NCBI GenBank assembly: GCA_026261815.1
Contig: JAMPIT010000230.1
Coordinates: forward strand, 37,532,501 to 37,596,500
Reading direction: 5' to 3'
Source of the DNA: Monarcha castaneiventris obscurior
Lineage: Eukaryota; Chordata; Aves; Passeriformes; Monarchidae
DNA: 64,000 bases
The translations under genes and the position numbers were made by a program. Below, piece after piece: positions 11,967 through 27,143 of the stretch. Under the pieces are notes generated by a model that saw nothing but the letters and a program-made list of their open reading frames with translations, made no database searches and was not told the DNA's origin. Numbering within the stretch: the first letter of the stretch is position 1; each line of letters begins with the position of its first letter.

Positions 11967-14900
11967 AAAAAGTATACACACAAAAAAAGCATTACTGAAG
12001 ATGGCTTCTGTTCACACATTTTTCATTTGGAAAACAAAATTTGTCAATGAAGCAACTTATGAACTAACACAAAGAGGTATTTTATGCTGTAATATTAAAG
12101 TACTCTTCTATACATTAAGAGTTCAAAATTAATTATGCACATCCTTGCAAAAGATAGTAGAGTTGCTCATTCTAACTGGAGAGCGTGCATAAGTTCTGCT
12201 GTCACTGCTGGAATTGTACCCAAGCCATATCTTCGTTTAGCACTCTTTTCTTTCAAAGACAATAATTAGCACACTACTTATTGCTCCTTAAATCCCACTA
12301 ATATTGTATCTGAGAGATAATTAGAGGAAATCAGAAGGCAAATTTTCAAAGGGATGCATAATATGCATATCGAAATTAGCCACATAAATAAAGGTCAAGT
12401 ATGACTCAAACTTAGCAATAGATATTACATTGCCACTGTATTGAGTTAATTTTATAATTGAGGTGTTTACACTTCTAAATGTGCACGTTTGATTCCAAAA
12501 TGAATACTGGAGTGACTGTCAATCATGAGAATATATGAGATGTATAGATCAGACTGACCCAAACAAACAGTCAATGCCTTAGAATCATGAACGTTCACGA
12601 GTATCTTGGACCTATGCAACTGCTTGGACTAATTTACCCACTTATTCACTCTTCTACATTTTGTTAAAAGAACACTTGGATGTAAGCTCAGATAGAAGAT
12701 GCTACTTAAAAATTCCCTTCCATATCAACTGAGTTTTTTATATATCAGAAAGACGGATGAATATGAAAAGCTTAGTTTTGACAACCTGGAAAAAAACAAG
12801 GTTAAATGCAAGTCCAAATATGGTTTAGCATGGAAGTCTATGACAATTGTAAAAAATACGCTTTTAAAAGAAAAAATACTGAATATTTAATACTGTAAAT
12901 ACATAGTATGTAGAATTATGCCTGAGGGCTCTTTTGCTGTGTTGAGTGGATTTAATTTAATTTTAGAAGGGCTGAAAAAATAGTATACGGTACACAGTTT
13001 TCCAATCTACCAAGTTTTTGTTATTGTTGTAGAAAAGCAGAAAGGAGATTGCACAACTAATGAGGAAAACCTCTAAAATAATTTAAATAGGAGCACAGCA
13101 ATACAATGTCCACCTCGCAAGCAGTATAGCAGAGAGAACTGCTGCACTGACAGTAGAAGGCATTTCATTCACACAAATATTTTTACTTACACAAGAGAGA
13201 AAATCATCATCAAACCTGCTCTTACTGAGGTACCTGTGAAACAAATATGAAATTAACTTTTCATTTAACATTACAAATAAATACTTTGCTATATTGGAAA
13301 TGGAAAAAAACAACCCCCAAATCAAACATACAAGTAAACCAACCAAAACAAAAACCCAAGACTCCTCAACTAAAAAGCTTTGTTGAAGTCATGTGTTTAG
13401 GTTAAAGTTTGTAATTTTTAGTGGTCTAGTACTTAAACTTGCACCAATGTTGTAATGTTATCTCCTTGTGAGTGGAGTATTTAAAAACAGGCATAGGCTA
13501 TAGAAAGCTGGAAATAATTTAGTGAATACTTTCTGTAAGAATCAGCACTAAAAAAGAAAAGTACCTCTGTTGATTATTGCTTAAACAATAATATCTTCTG
13601 TAAATATAAAATGTTGTGCTTATGCAAACACAGGAGGTAGATCAAGTCATTTGTTTGGAATATTGAAAAAGTGTAACTCTTCACAGAGTTGTACCCTTTG
13701 CATTCTGCCATGCATGTCTCCAGCCAATCTTAGCAGCTGAACTGCATTACCACCAATGCCTGGTTTCACTGAGACTTACTCTATGTAATTTATAGGCTGC
13801 TAAATACATTCAATAAATATTGGCTGGTGACCCAGTTAATGTCCGTTTGCTTTACTTGTGCAACAGGACTGGAAGGACGGGACATACCCAAAATGATATT
13901 GTGCAATAGAAGATACACAGTAGTTTGGAAATACACAAAACTTTGGAATCTGTGTAAATACTTAGATATTATATTTGTTTCACCATGAAATTAGATAAAG
14001 AAGGATATTGATTACCCTTTCTTTTTATCTTTGTATTCTTAACAAGGTAATAGCACCATTTCTCTTCAGCATGCTTTGAAAGTTAAATATTTTGACACTT
14101 CAGAATTTTTAAATTACCTGTAATTATGAAGGTATTAATTAGTTCATTGCTTCATCAAATATAACTAGCTATTTGTACAAGCCTAGACAAACATCTAATT
14201 CTGTATTCATAAATAAAAGGATTATATATATGCCAGTGAAGTGCTGTATGTAACCTGCTATTGTGTCATGTAACCCTTGGGGCATTTTCCTTTGCGTTCG
14301 CAGTCAGATTTTGATGTAGAAATGAACTGCATATATGATTCAAATGGGCTCCAGGCAGATGCTCAGATTTTTTCTGAAAACATATAAAGGCTTCAGGGAA
14401 ACATCTTCCTTTGGTGATCGTAAAAGCACCACTTACATATTTCCATATGGAAAATCCTGATAACCTTGTTCACAGACATAGGGAGAACCGAGAAGCAAAC
14501 CTGAGTGGTTCTGGCACCCTAAGGATTTTGGAGATAATAACTACGAGGAGAAGGTTCTTGTGTACAAAGCAATGTGCTACAAATAATAGAAGATATCTTA
14601 CTATTCTGAAATGTTTGACAGTGCTCTGCTCTGGGGCTTTACTCTGGTCTGTTACAAAGCCAGATATTAATTTTGGACTTGATAGATATTTCCATAATAG
14701 ACAATCATCTGTAATTACAAATTATAAATACTTTGGACAAAGCATTTATTTAGAAACAAAATAATGCATATATAATCATAAAATAATAGTATTAGTACTA
14801 GTAAGGTAATGGATGGTAGCACTTATTAATTTGAAACTGTTGGTGGTTTCATAGCTGCTTTATTAGAAAATTGCTGCCCTTCGCAAAATTATATTAGGAA

Positions 14901-17900
14901 GTTAATCATCACATCATAACCACTACTAAATCAAAGCTGGTTATGTTCATCTAAATTTTCGTGGAAGTAATAGTGAGGGTAGGCTAAGGGTGGGAGAAAG
15001 TCCTTTTTAAACCGGCATCCAAAACCATTGGTAAATGGAGCTGCATTCACATATCTTTTTCCATCTAGATCCAGGGTCAGTATAAATGGAAGTGACACAT
15101 TTCTTTTTTTGTATTGCTGAAATTCAAACTTTTTTTTCAGTTTTGTGTGGTCTCTCCTATACAATTTGGTTATACACAGTCACCTTTTTCTGTGCATCCC
15201 CTGGCTTGTTACTTCCAGTGTGGTCTGCATTTCAGATTTTGTGATGGGATGTTGCTTTGTTTTCCTTGTTTCCTTTTTCTCCCTCCCTGCTATTCTCTTC
15301 AGAGGCAGAGAATCCATCATATATTCATGTACTTCCAGTAGGGCATTTTACTTGTCAGTAAATTACTTTTAGAGGCCTAATTCAAGTCTTCATTGAGCTT
15401 TCTCTCACATTGTCCCCTATGCAGCAAAGCAATTTCAATGCCTGTAAATACGTTTTAGTACCTGCACCCACCAAATGATGCTCAGGACAACCCTTCCCTC
15501 GGAACATTACTACTTTTAAAAATTGACTTTCTTTGTCAGACCTTTTATGTGTGTTGTTGAATAATGACTTTTCTATGCCTCCTAACTGTGTTGCAGCACA
15601 AATTCTGCCTTCTGATTTTCTCTCTTAACCTTTTCTCTAGGTGTGCTACATATTTCAGTCCTGAACATTATTTCCCCTTGTCTACCCATCTGCTTATTTT
15701 AGCTGCTTCTTCCTCTCTGCTGGATTCTGTACAGACTTCCCATCCCCCTGTCCACTCCTTTAAACTCTCCCCCATAGCTCTGTCTATCCTCTCAGTTGGT
15801 GCATTTGTGACCCTTCTGTTCAGATGGAACCCGTCCCACCTATATAGGCTCCATCTGTTCAAAAATGTCCCACAAACCTAAAAGGGGACAGAGGAAGTTC
15901 TCCTCTACAGAATTGACGTCACTAGGTGGAATTCTCCTGGGGTTCTGGCCCCTGATCATCGGTAGCATCTATGAACAATAAAAAGGCTTCTTGCTGAAAG
16001 GAATTCCTGGGAACAATGGTACTTTACCTACCTATCGCACATATATTTCTCAGGACCTGATCCAAAGTCTAAGTCACTGGGGATTTTCCACTGATCCCAG
16101 TGGATTTTGGATCAAGCTTTCATTCCAGAAATATATGAGTTCAAAGGAAGGGTTTAAAAAATAGCAACTTCTGCCAAGACAAGGGTGTTTAACAACTCCG
16201 AGGCAATTCTCTTTACTCAAGAAACTATGACAACTAAGAAAATAAAATATTACAGAGACACTTCTTTTGGAAACTATTCTTAACAATATTTCTATGTATA
16301 CTGAGACCTAGTAAAATTAAATCTTATAGATATGACGCAACCTTTTGTTAGTGAAGTGATTCTTTTGGTCATTCTCCAAATGTTGTTCAATATCTGCAGT
16401 ATGTAAAGTATTAAAATCTCCTTGTGATCTGCTTCAAGGGACAAGAAAAACTGGAAACAGATAAAAGCAAAAAACTCCCTAAAATGGAACCTGCTTTCAG
16501 CACTGATAAAATCTGTGATGATTTTTTTCTTTATAGCCTAAGGAGAAAAGTTGTATAAGTCTATTGTGTGAAGCAAATATTTTGCTGTTCAAAACAAATA
16601 AGGACTGAAATCTGAAAATTTAAACATGCCAGTGAACAAAAGTAAAAATGTGGAGGGAATACTAAAATTAATTCTTGGCAATTATTACTCTACTCAGTTG
16701 CTGAGGTGCATTTAAAAATGGTTAAAAGACAAGAACCAGAACTGCTCTATGCTTTATTTTTGAATAAGGTTCCTTGCAATGATGGTCTCTCCCAGCTTTC
16801 TGCAAGGTACAGTAGCTGCAGCTTTGTTTATCTGGCCCCTACACAATATTGTCAGGATGCATTTCCATTTTCCAAGTGACTGCTGCCACTGTGCCACAAT
16901 CTGTGCTCATTTCTCGAGCAGCTAAACCCTTTGACACTGTGGTTTTTAATTAAAATTACATTAAACTTAATCAGCCAGAAAGAGGCTGCTGTAGAAGGCA
17001 GGTTTGATTGCAACCTGCAAAGGGCGCTGGGGCTGCCAACTCGCTAAAGATGTGCCGGCAGATGCCAAGCTGCTCGTGTGAGCCCCATGGTCACAAAAAT
17101 GCTATGAGAGGTCAGTTCTGTCTTCACTTTTTTCTAGCACTGTCACCAAACTATAATGCGTGACAACTCTTGATAAAGCTCAAGGAAGAGAAAGAAATAC
17201 ATTGCTAATACAGACAATGTACTCTATTCTTTTCTCAAAGAACTGAGGGTCACAGAAAAGACATATTTGAAAAATGTTGTTATTTGGTGAATCCTGCAAA
17301 TGATAGTCCTGTAGGTCTACTTGCACTTTTAAGTATCACAATATATGCAAGGGGTTATGAGATTGTGCCTTGTGATATAAATAGTCCCTCATTCCCTAAA
17401 GATTTTTCCTGGAGTTTCTTTATTTTTTTTGTTCTTGGCTTTGAAGGGAGTAATAAATGAATGAGCAGGCCTAAGAGTGCTAGATGACAATCTGTTTCTT
17501 TGTAGAAATAAGACCAATTTTGCTGCACAAATTCACTGGTTTTATCTGAAAATAAATTAAAGGTTAAAGTAAAGTTTTGAAATACCTTTAATAACATTTT
17601 TAGATATTGTTCAACAGCAGCCCAGAGCAACTATAGAGTTTCTTGTGTTGATCATTGCATGAGTTACATATAAGAATATTATTATTTATACTATTTTAAT
17701 ATGTACAAAACTTAAACCAGCTCTCTCTGTTATCCACTGCTCCCCTCTGCTTCTCCTCTCCACTCTGTCCATTGTTTAGATCTCAACAAATGCACAATGA
17801 ACAGGAAAGTTCCCAGTGACAGGATTAAGAAGTCTCTGAAACCTATTCCCCTCTTCTTTAGTTCTAGATTTAATACTCATAATCTAGAGGGTCATGGTGG

Positions 17901-20900
17901 TTACAACAACCATGTCTCATGTTTGAAACTGTCCAATCTTCAGAGATTGTATTGCTTTTGAAATTTTGTACGGGAAGGGTTAAAAAATGTCCAGGAGCCT
18001 TTTGGCTTCTATTATATGTTATTAGATCCACTAACAAGGCTTCTGAAAGCTTCTGGACAAGATTTTAGTATTTAACTCTATTTTATATTTCCTTATGTGG
18101 ACTATTTCATCCTTCTACCTACAACTAGTCATTCAGGAATCACTTGATTATTGCTGAGAGAATTTGATTCATTTCATGTGTTCAAGGGAACACATTACTG
18201 TGATCTCATGATTATACAAACTAACCAGAATGCGACGTTTCACACAGTTTTCAACTGTGTATGCCTGGAAATGTGTTTACAGAAACCTGGAAAATCAGGA
18301 ACAAATTGGGCAAATTAATGAGAGAAACAGGGAACAGCCAGATGAGAGATGTGATGAAATGAGTCTAGTAGATTTAAAATTAGAGAGGGGAGACATCTAA
18401 AAAGAGAAAGAGAGAACAGGAAGAAAGGTTTCTCAGTGACCAAAGTGGTAGGATAGCAAAGTTATTTTCTTATTATATAATCAGACATATTAAATACAGT
18501 GAATGGCAGTTACTGCATTAAGATCTATTATAAACTATCAGAAAATAAATACATTAACACATTCATAAATGAGGAAAATGCTAATTAAGGCAATGAAATC
18601 AGACTGTTCTAGAAGAAACAGGAATTTTTTTTTCAACTGCTCATTCAATGAGAAAAGAAGACAAAAGAACAAAGCACTTGCTCGCTAATTACATCTGGTA
18701 GAGGAAGCAATAAAATACATCAGAAAAATTACACTCATCTTGTGACGCAAAAGCATAAAACAGAAATGATGGAAGTAAGAAACAATTACATCCTTTTTTC
18801 TGGGTATAGGGATTTGTGAACAAGATAAAAAAATAAACTATGATAGTTCCATCATATTATGTCTCAAGCGACTGGGAAACATTTTCTTCCCCCTTATTCT
18901 TGCAATCTCCACTGTAATTTCCTCTTTTTTTTGGTCACATTAGGCATACAGTTTTTATTTTTTCAAGTGTTTGTTTTGTGCCTTGGAACTATTCCTGTAA
19001 CTCCAGCTTTTCTGATCGTTTCCCATGACTAAGCTTTAGCCCTGAAATGAAGAGATGAAACATGGAAAGAACTATAACAGCAAACTTCCCTCTTGATTGT
19101 TTGGGTTAAATAGGCATTAGCAGCAAACATGAACCAGTTTTACACCTTACTAAATGGTGTTTATTTCATTGTATCAACTAGACTTGGTAATGCATCAAGT
19201 GTGCCCAGCTTAGAGCAAGATGCATGGCAAGAAACACTGCTATTCTGCATGTGGAGCTTGGCCAGTTACTTAAAAGGATTACACAGTGGGATCCCCACTG
19301 TTAGCAGGGACTGGACCCAGTAGTCAAACATTTCCTTCCAGTACAATGTTCTTAACAAGCAAGGATTAAAAAGCAGACAAAGTACTCTTTCACATTTTAG
19401 GTCATCTTTTAAGCTACTTTCTATGTAATGAAATCTGCGGTAAAGCTGGAGATAATACTCTTTACTGATCACCCACACAGCTTTATTTGGAATAGTAAGA
19501 TATATTACTTATTAAACAAAAAAGTGTAAATCCAGGAAAAGTAGAATTGATATCTCCTGGTTTTTCTTTGTGTTTTATCAGTAATTAAAGCTTCTTTTGT
19601 GAGAGGTCTTACTAACCAACATCATCTTTGTGGATTCTCTGGGATCTAATCTTAGTTGAATTTACACTGCAGTCTTTGTCTTGTAGATCATGGTCTATCA
19701 CACTGCACAGGTGTCTTGTTTCAGGCAACTTGCTGAATTTATAGGTTGTCTACCTACCCCACTTCTTGATGTGAGTTTCTGTTAATGAATTGCAAAGTAG
19801 TGATGGACAAAGAGCTCTACAGTTAGTGCAAGGCATAGAACATGCACATAAATTCTGCAGGCCCATGGAATGGCACAAGCCACACTACCCTCAGGAGAAA
19901 CGAGGGAGTCCAGAATGATGTGTACTACGTGATGGGATAAAGATGGCATACATGGCAAAGGGCAATCTGATACGGGGAATTTCTACCTCTTGTATAATTG
20001 GGGAAACCTCAGAGGTGTGATTGAATGAAGGCAAGGGTGATGGACACAAAAAATGATGGCTTCTTAAACTAATGTGTAGAGAACCCTGCCAGGAATGGTT
20101 CATGTCTAGACCTAGTTAACCAGTTATCAGGCAGTAGGAGCAAATTAAAATTGAGCCCCTGGGGGTTAAGTGACTACAATCTAATTAAATTTATTATAAT
20201 TCAAAAACCAAAACCAATTAATACAAATATAAAAAGTATGACTTCTGACTGGCCTGCTCTGATGTCTCATGAAGAGGATCTTGGTGGTACATGTACACTG
20301 GAGAAGGCAGCTCTTGAGCTCAGGTTATGGAAAACAAACCTAGAATTGGTTCTGTCTAAAGCTTGACAGGAGAATAATTTTATTTCTCCTAGAAAATACC
20401 CACCTACCAGTTGCACTAGTTACATTTGAAGTGATGATTCCTCCCTAATCAGAAAAAGTACACTTTAAAGACAGGACTAACATGCATATTATTAGCACTC
20501 CAAAGACAAGACACACCTTTTTAAGAGGTTAAACTTTAAAAGGACATGTATATTAATCTAATGATTTCATTCATTTGCATTGTTAGCATGTCTCCAAGAC
20601 AACCACTCCAAACAGCTGTATGGCAGGGAACCACATATCTCATGGACCTGTACTTGTTAAGCAGGCTCTTGTAAGCAAAATAGACAGTGAAACACAAGCA
20701 CAATTCTCCTGAGGGGAGATGCCCAGTTTTTATTTGGTACCAGCACAGCATTTTGCAGGGGATGGGCACACGTCTACATAATGTGGCAACTGACCTGCAG
20801 CTGGTGAGAACTCAAGTGTGGATTCCCAGCTGCCACGCTCCTCAGCTGTTACAGGCAGGAAAAAAGTTCTTATGAGCGTGTATAGAAAGTTGTAACACAC

Positions 20901-20988
20901 CAGAAAAGATCACAGGCAGAAAACTGGGCAGTATAGCTCCCCCAAACACTCAAAGTCCAAACTTGTCAACTGTCCACACAGAAGAAAA

Positions 20989-21057
20989 ATTCAGTTTCAT
21001 GCTGCCTTTTAGTTTGAGTCCAAGAACTCAAACATAAAAGGCAGCATGAAACTGAAT
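20989..21057. repeat. Strong inverted repeat / hairpin (31-bp arms, 6-nt loop)
   Basis: The left arm is 20989-21019, the loop 21020-21025 (CCAAGA) and the right arm 21026-21057. The arms are identical as reverse complements except for one extra T in the right arm, near 21034, which would form a single-base bulge. The total length of 69 nt is similar to a pre-miRNA, but the tight loop and almost complete pairing also fit a recent template-switch or fold-back duplication. No promoter or host gene is recognisable, so expression is unknown. Confidence 0.93.
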
Positions 21058-24000
21058 GAGCCTGACATATATTCAGGTGGCACATGACAGAGGAACCTCT
21101 CCTAGAACATCACCTGCCAGATTGGCAACCAGTGTTTGTAGGAAGCCTCAGCTCAGATCACAGCCACAGAGTGCGATGTTCCAGATGCTGGAAACAATGT
21201 GGGTGCACAGAGTCAGCTTGATGAACAGCCTCTTCTAGCCTCAGTTATTGTAATGCCACATAATCAATAAAGGAATGATTGGTGCTTTGAAAGAAGAATT
21301 TTTTAAATGAAAGGTTTAAAGGCCTCCCATGCTTTAGAACTGGTGATGTGCACTGCTGTGTAATGCACAACATGAATATATCTCTCTCCTCCCTACAATT
21401 TTCAGTGTCCCTCTGCAAAAGGCAATGCCATATCCATTAATGCACCAGCTCATGATCAAAAGCAACACTCAAAACCTACAATGTCTCAAAGTCTTATCTC
21501 AGGAGGACTTTTGCCTTCTAGCTCTGTTCTCTGGCCTGAAAAATCAGCACTTGGCTCATTTAATAGTTCCAATGGGAAGTGTTACTTTTGATTAAGCCTG
21601 TGTAACACATTTAACATCCAAGAGTCAACAACATAGCTTCTGAGTTACTGATTTCTAAGTTTATCAAACTTGATGCTAAACCATGAAAAAAAATGGACAC
21701 AAATTATGGAATGGCAAATGTAATTTTTCATCCATTAATGCAACAGTGTGAGGTGCCTCAAGGCAACAAAGATGTTTCCAGTAGCCAAATACACATTATT
21801 TGTAAGATGCCCATAATAAATGAAAGAATTAGTCATCACATTGTAAAATATAGGTAAGTACCTCTGTGCCAGTAAAGTCAAAACCTTTGTTAAATTACTA
21901 CAACTTCCACATGGCTGAGTCTGCCATTGATACATCTTCTGACTGGAACCATATTACACGAGTAACCCCACTAATTTCAGTGAAATAAGGCAAGAGGCTA
22001 AGTACTGCATAATGTAAGCACAAAGAAGATTCCAGTATTTACTAAACTAGAAGGGCAGCAATAACCTCCCATAATGGATAATTTCACTTTAAACATCTTT
22101 GAAGACAGTAGAAGTGAAGTCCGGACTGTCTTTTTCTGCTCACATAAATTGATACAGAACTTAACATCATATTTTTACTACAGAAAAACACTGATTTAGA
22201 AGACAGCATCTTAACAACAGAAATATTCTGACTGGAAATTAAATAAAAGATGCCACAGGAAAAAAAAAAGTAAAGAAAACATATCTTACAGAACTGCCTT
22301 CTTTTATGAAGTGGAACATACTGTTCATAAATTCACTTGACATAATAGCTTTGATATTTTTCAGTGAAATTTAGTAATGTTCATGGCCTGAGAATAACTG
22401 CAGGAAGGAACTAAGCTGAAGACAACTCAGCACATTCACTCTTCAGAAACTATCTAGAGAAAACAGTAAAAATCCAACAAAACAAATTTTAAAAAACCCA
22501 ACTCAACTCCAAAGCAAAATTACTTAGATTATGTTTTTTACTTTACATTGTTCTATTTTCATTCCTGACTGCTCTTTTGCTTTACAATTTTCATGTGTTT
22601 TTAAGTCACTGTAGCTGCGCACTTTAAATTTTCCATTTAACCTTTTGCAAGTCTAGAGACATCTTTCCATCCAACAAAGGAACACACGTAGAACTCATCT
22701 GGACCTATGACTCTACTTGATACATCACCATTGATTAGGACACATAAGGGTCTATCACACCAGGAGTGTCCCTGGCAGCACTGGGTCATTGCACTCAAGG
22801 GGTTAACCGATGGCATTTAATATACTTATCTGGGGGCAGAGGTTCAAGGCTGGAAAATACTTCCCCTCGTATTACCGTTTGGTCAATTAGCAACCTTTAG
22901 GCCAGAGCTATGTGTTCATATTCTCTCATAATCCTGTCAGGACTCCTTACGCATTCACCAGTAATGGAGTCCTGTGACTAAAACCTTTCCTGGCCAGGGT
23001 AGCTGAAAGACCAGCTTCTGATTCCTCACAGAAACTCTCCTATAGGCAATAAAACAGCAGTTATATCACAACTGCTCAAATGGCAAATGTGAAGTGACTG
23101 CTCCAGTACAAGATGCTGCCTGAAAAAAAGGAGATGGGGGTAGCTCATTTGACAGAGCTGTTCACACTTTTTCTGCACAGCTGAGAGACATTAGCTTGAT
23201 TTCCCAAGATCGGTGTGTTTTCCAGCGTGGCGAGTTAGAAAACCCAGCAGCCTCACAGATAAGCTGGGTCTGATCATACATGTTTCAAAGCTCAGGCACC
23301 AAAACCCACTCAACAAAAAAAAAAACGACTCAGAGAAAGCTGAATATTTTCACAAGGTCAATAGTTCAAATGAAGCAAAAAGAAAAAGAAAAAAGGCTTC
23401 AGTGACCTGTCTCTAGACCATCTTTCCCATAATGATACCTCACGTAGCTCACAATTCCATACTTTTTATTTTGTAGATCTTTGGGCAAAATTCGCCTCTT
23501 TAAGTCAGAAAGAACAAACTGTCTATGTTCACACAGGCTGGGCATGACATGGTAACAACTATCCAGTTCAGTGGATTTGGGAATTAGGCAAAGCAGGACA
23601 CAGTTGGGGCTAAACAAGGAAACGAGATCTTTTTATTTAGTTTTCATTGCTGTCTGAAGCTAAACGTCTGTCTTTTATACTGAATAACTCAGTCAGGCAG
23701 ACTCATAATCAGCAGTGCTGGTTATCCACTCACCTTGCTCAGAGTAATCATTACTTCTAAAATATCAAACAAATTTTTGGATGGCTAAGTATGGATTGAG
23801 ATTTTTGTCTTGGGTAGCCATTTTTTAAACTTGCAGAAAAAATAAATTTTACCAACCTCTATCACAGTCACTGATAATCAACATTCCTGTAGAAAAAGAT
23901 ATGTAAAACATTTTATTTTTTGGTAGTATCAGAACTATTTTAAAATGTGTGCTGTATTACAGTACAGTTACTCAGTGTATTATATGGATTTATAATAGCT

Positions 24001-27000
24001 CCATCTCTGTCAAAGAGAGTAAAAGCAGCAAAGACTATTGGTCTGGAAAAGATGGAAATCTGTTGATTTGAACAGATTTTGGAATGTGAAAATTTGCAAA
24101 TCTCCTCTTTTGACTCATGGTATGTATTGAAGGGCCAATCTAACTTATGCTTCTGTTGCCCCTGAAATAAATGATAGCGGGACACTATCATCATTAGAGC
24201 TTAATTATTATATGGATAAAAATAGAACAAAAATATAATAAATATAGTATTTTTACCTACCCTAGGTAGCTCTGATATCAGTATATCCTAGTTACTGGAA
24301 TTTTTTTTCAAAATTAATATAAATAATTTCAATTCTATTAATTACAGGGAATCTTGTAATCTCATTTATCTCACAGCAGAAAAAGAGAATGAAGAAAACA
24401 GAAATTAAAGGAAACAGAACAAAGTGGCAGTACCTTCTAATTGCAAACACCCCTCTTCATCTCCATCCGTGCTTCTAGTTTTATGTTGCTTTAACTACAG
24501 TAAGTACCATCTAATTTTCTAATATCCAAACTTTGCTATTAATATAAAGGTATATTTGTTTTAAACTACTAGGCATATTCTCATTTTAGTTATAATGCCA
24601 AAACAGAAATTCTATAAGAAAAAAAAAATCAAGTTAATGATTGAGGTAGATCACAGCCATGCAGATTTATGCCTTAGCATGCTCCATAAAATTATAGAGA
24701 CTGTGCAGGTATAATGTTCCTTTTTACTGGAAAAAGCAACCAGCAGAAAAGCTTTCTCCTATCTCCTAAAGTTCCAGATAACATATTTTTCTGAAAAGCA
24801 TTTCCCTTTTTTCTGCTGAGATACGCTTGATTCCAAATCCTCAGTATATTTATAAAATGATACATTGCCTCCACCAAAATGCCAGGATTGGTCCATTCTA
24901 ATTCAGGATGTCCCACTGTTTTACTCATATTTGTTTCAATCTCCATTAAACACAATTGATGATAAGTGATCCCTGACTATGCCAATTTAGACTTTGAAAA
25001 CCTGGCTCTTTACTTCAATTCAAATACATTACCCATTAAGTTCTACATAAGTTTACAAGCAAGACATATTTTTGAGACAGACTTTCCTCAAAAGCCCTCA
25101 CCAACAAGTCTTCCAAACTCTTTCAAAGGAAAACAGAAGGTGATTAAATGCAAAAATTGGATCTCTCACTGGAATGTTCTAAAAGATGGATACGCAAGAT
25201 GTGCAACAAACCCCATAAAGAGTCAATATGAGACCCACACTTTGATACATTTCAGGTGCCTGTTTAAAATTTGTGTTTGTCATGGTGAGAAATTCTGTGG
25301 CGAATGTTGAGACAAAAATCAGAATAACAGCGGTGATCACAGCTGGGAGTAAGTTTGAAAAAGAAGTAAAAATGAACAATCCACTCTCTAAATCGATACC
25401 ACTGATAATGTAGACCTATACTTTTTTCATCTTGACTGAAAGCTTGGAGTATGCTGACCTAGGTCTGAACCCGCTGCCATGCCATCTATATGTATCATGT
25501 GCTCTGAAAACTAATTGGTTGATGGACTTACGCATGGAGGCGTGAAAAACTTTGTAATGCTCAGTCACAGCAGGATAAGACCAGAAGAAGACATTAACAG
25601 GGACTGAGGAGGAAGATGACATGGTAACAAGAATGAAGAAATGCATGTCCGTGTGGACAAAAAAGACAAGGGAGATTAAGTAAGCAAGAACCATTTTTCC
25701 TTTTTCACTATTAAGCAACAATGCCCACAGATATTTTGCTAACTTTTGTCAAAACCAGGCCCTATTTTTTTTATTTATTACATGTAATAGAGAACACAGT
25801 AATAGTTCCATACGATAGAGATGAATGCAGTATAAATGCCTAAAGTGTAGTGACATTTCCTCTCATATTGTGTTCAAATTTTCTTTTAGAACAGCTAAAG
25901 ATGGAAGAGAGATTTTTGCTGCTGTTTTCAAGAACCAACAGCATTTTTTACCACGATTTTCACTTTTAACAGCAATAACTTTACTAAATTCCGTTTGCTG
26001 TAATTTGATTTCAGCACATGCCCAAAGTCTCTCAAAAATATCTTTTTGTTAAGATTTTACAGCTATTGCACAGTTTGCAGCTCTTACTGCTACTTCTTTC
26101 ATTACTCCAGTTCCTCTCATTCAGCTGGGGTATTTGGTTAAAGTCAAAGTGGAACACCTCTGTAGTTAATCCATTAAAGAACGAGAAGCATTTTATAAAT
26201 ATTTCTATCATAAAGAAATCTGTACAACCGCATAATTCATGACTTGCATTCTACAAGCTTGGTATGTAGTTTGGAAAGCTAATGCTAACTTTTTGCCTAC
26301 CAGTCCTTTGAATATTATCTTCAGCTGGGTAGGTGACTTCTCCATCTGGCTAAACCATGACCTGTTCCCCAAAATCACACTAACCATGTGGTTGTTAGAC
26401 TGCTATAGCAATATTATAAACCATGTATGACATCAAGAGTACAAAACACTGCAATATTTCTTCCCAGTTACCATATACCAGGTGCATAAAACCTATTCTC
26501 CACCCCTTTTTCTGGTTTGCCACTGAACATCAAAAGTTAGGGCTCACACAAGGATTATCAACACCAATGATGACCTAATGCCCACACATGACGATGACAA
26601 TTGACAATTTTCTGCTTGGCTCAGTGGAGCTTTTGACAATCAGGACTATCTTATCTGTACAGAAGATGCAGATTATGAAGTGCTGCCTCATTTCAGCACC
26701 CTTGAGGAACTACAGACCATCACAAATCTCATGTCTGCCTATTCAAGCTAGAGTAGATACTCCTGAGCTTCCGAATATAACCTTCTCAAAATAAAGGCAC
26801 TTTACAGAACACACCGCTGCCTCTCTGGATTCCAAGAACAAACACAACAGACATTAGTCAGCTTAACACACTGATGGAAGGCACAGGGATAAAACGGTAA
26901 AACCTAAGGAGACGAGAAGAGAATACTTCAGTACAGATATAACTGACTGGAAGAGCATTAGCATTGCAAAATGTAGGAAGAGAGAAACCTCTTTTAAGTG

Positions 27001-27112
27001 TGAAGTACTACCTGTCATTGAAATTAAAAGCACTTATAGTTTGCATATTGAACCATGGCTAACACCCCTATCCACTACTTCCGCAAAACAAATGTGAAGT
27101 ACCTTGGAAACT

Positions 27113-27143
27113 GTTAAAATAATTAAAATTAATTAAAATTAAT
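27113..27143. repeat. AT-only tandem repeat, about 10-bp unit
   Basis: Roughly three copies of a TTAAAATTAA-like unit, the first shortened. Low-complexity AT DNA with no other feature attached. Confidence 0.7.
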
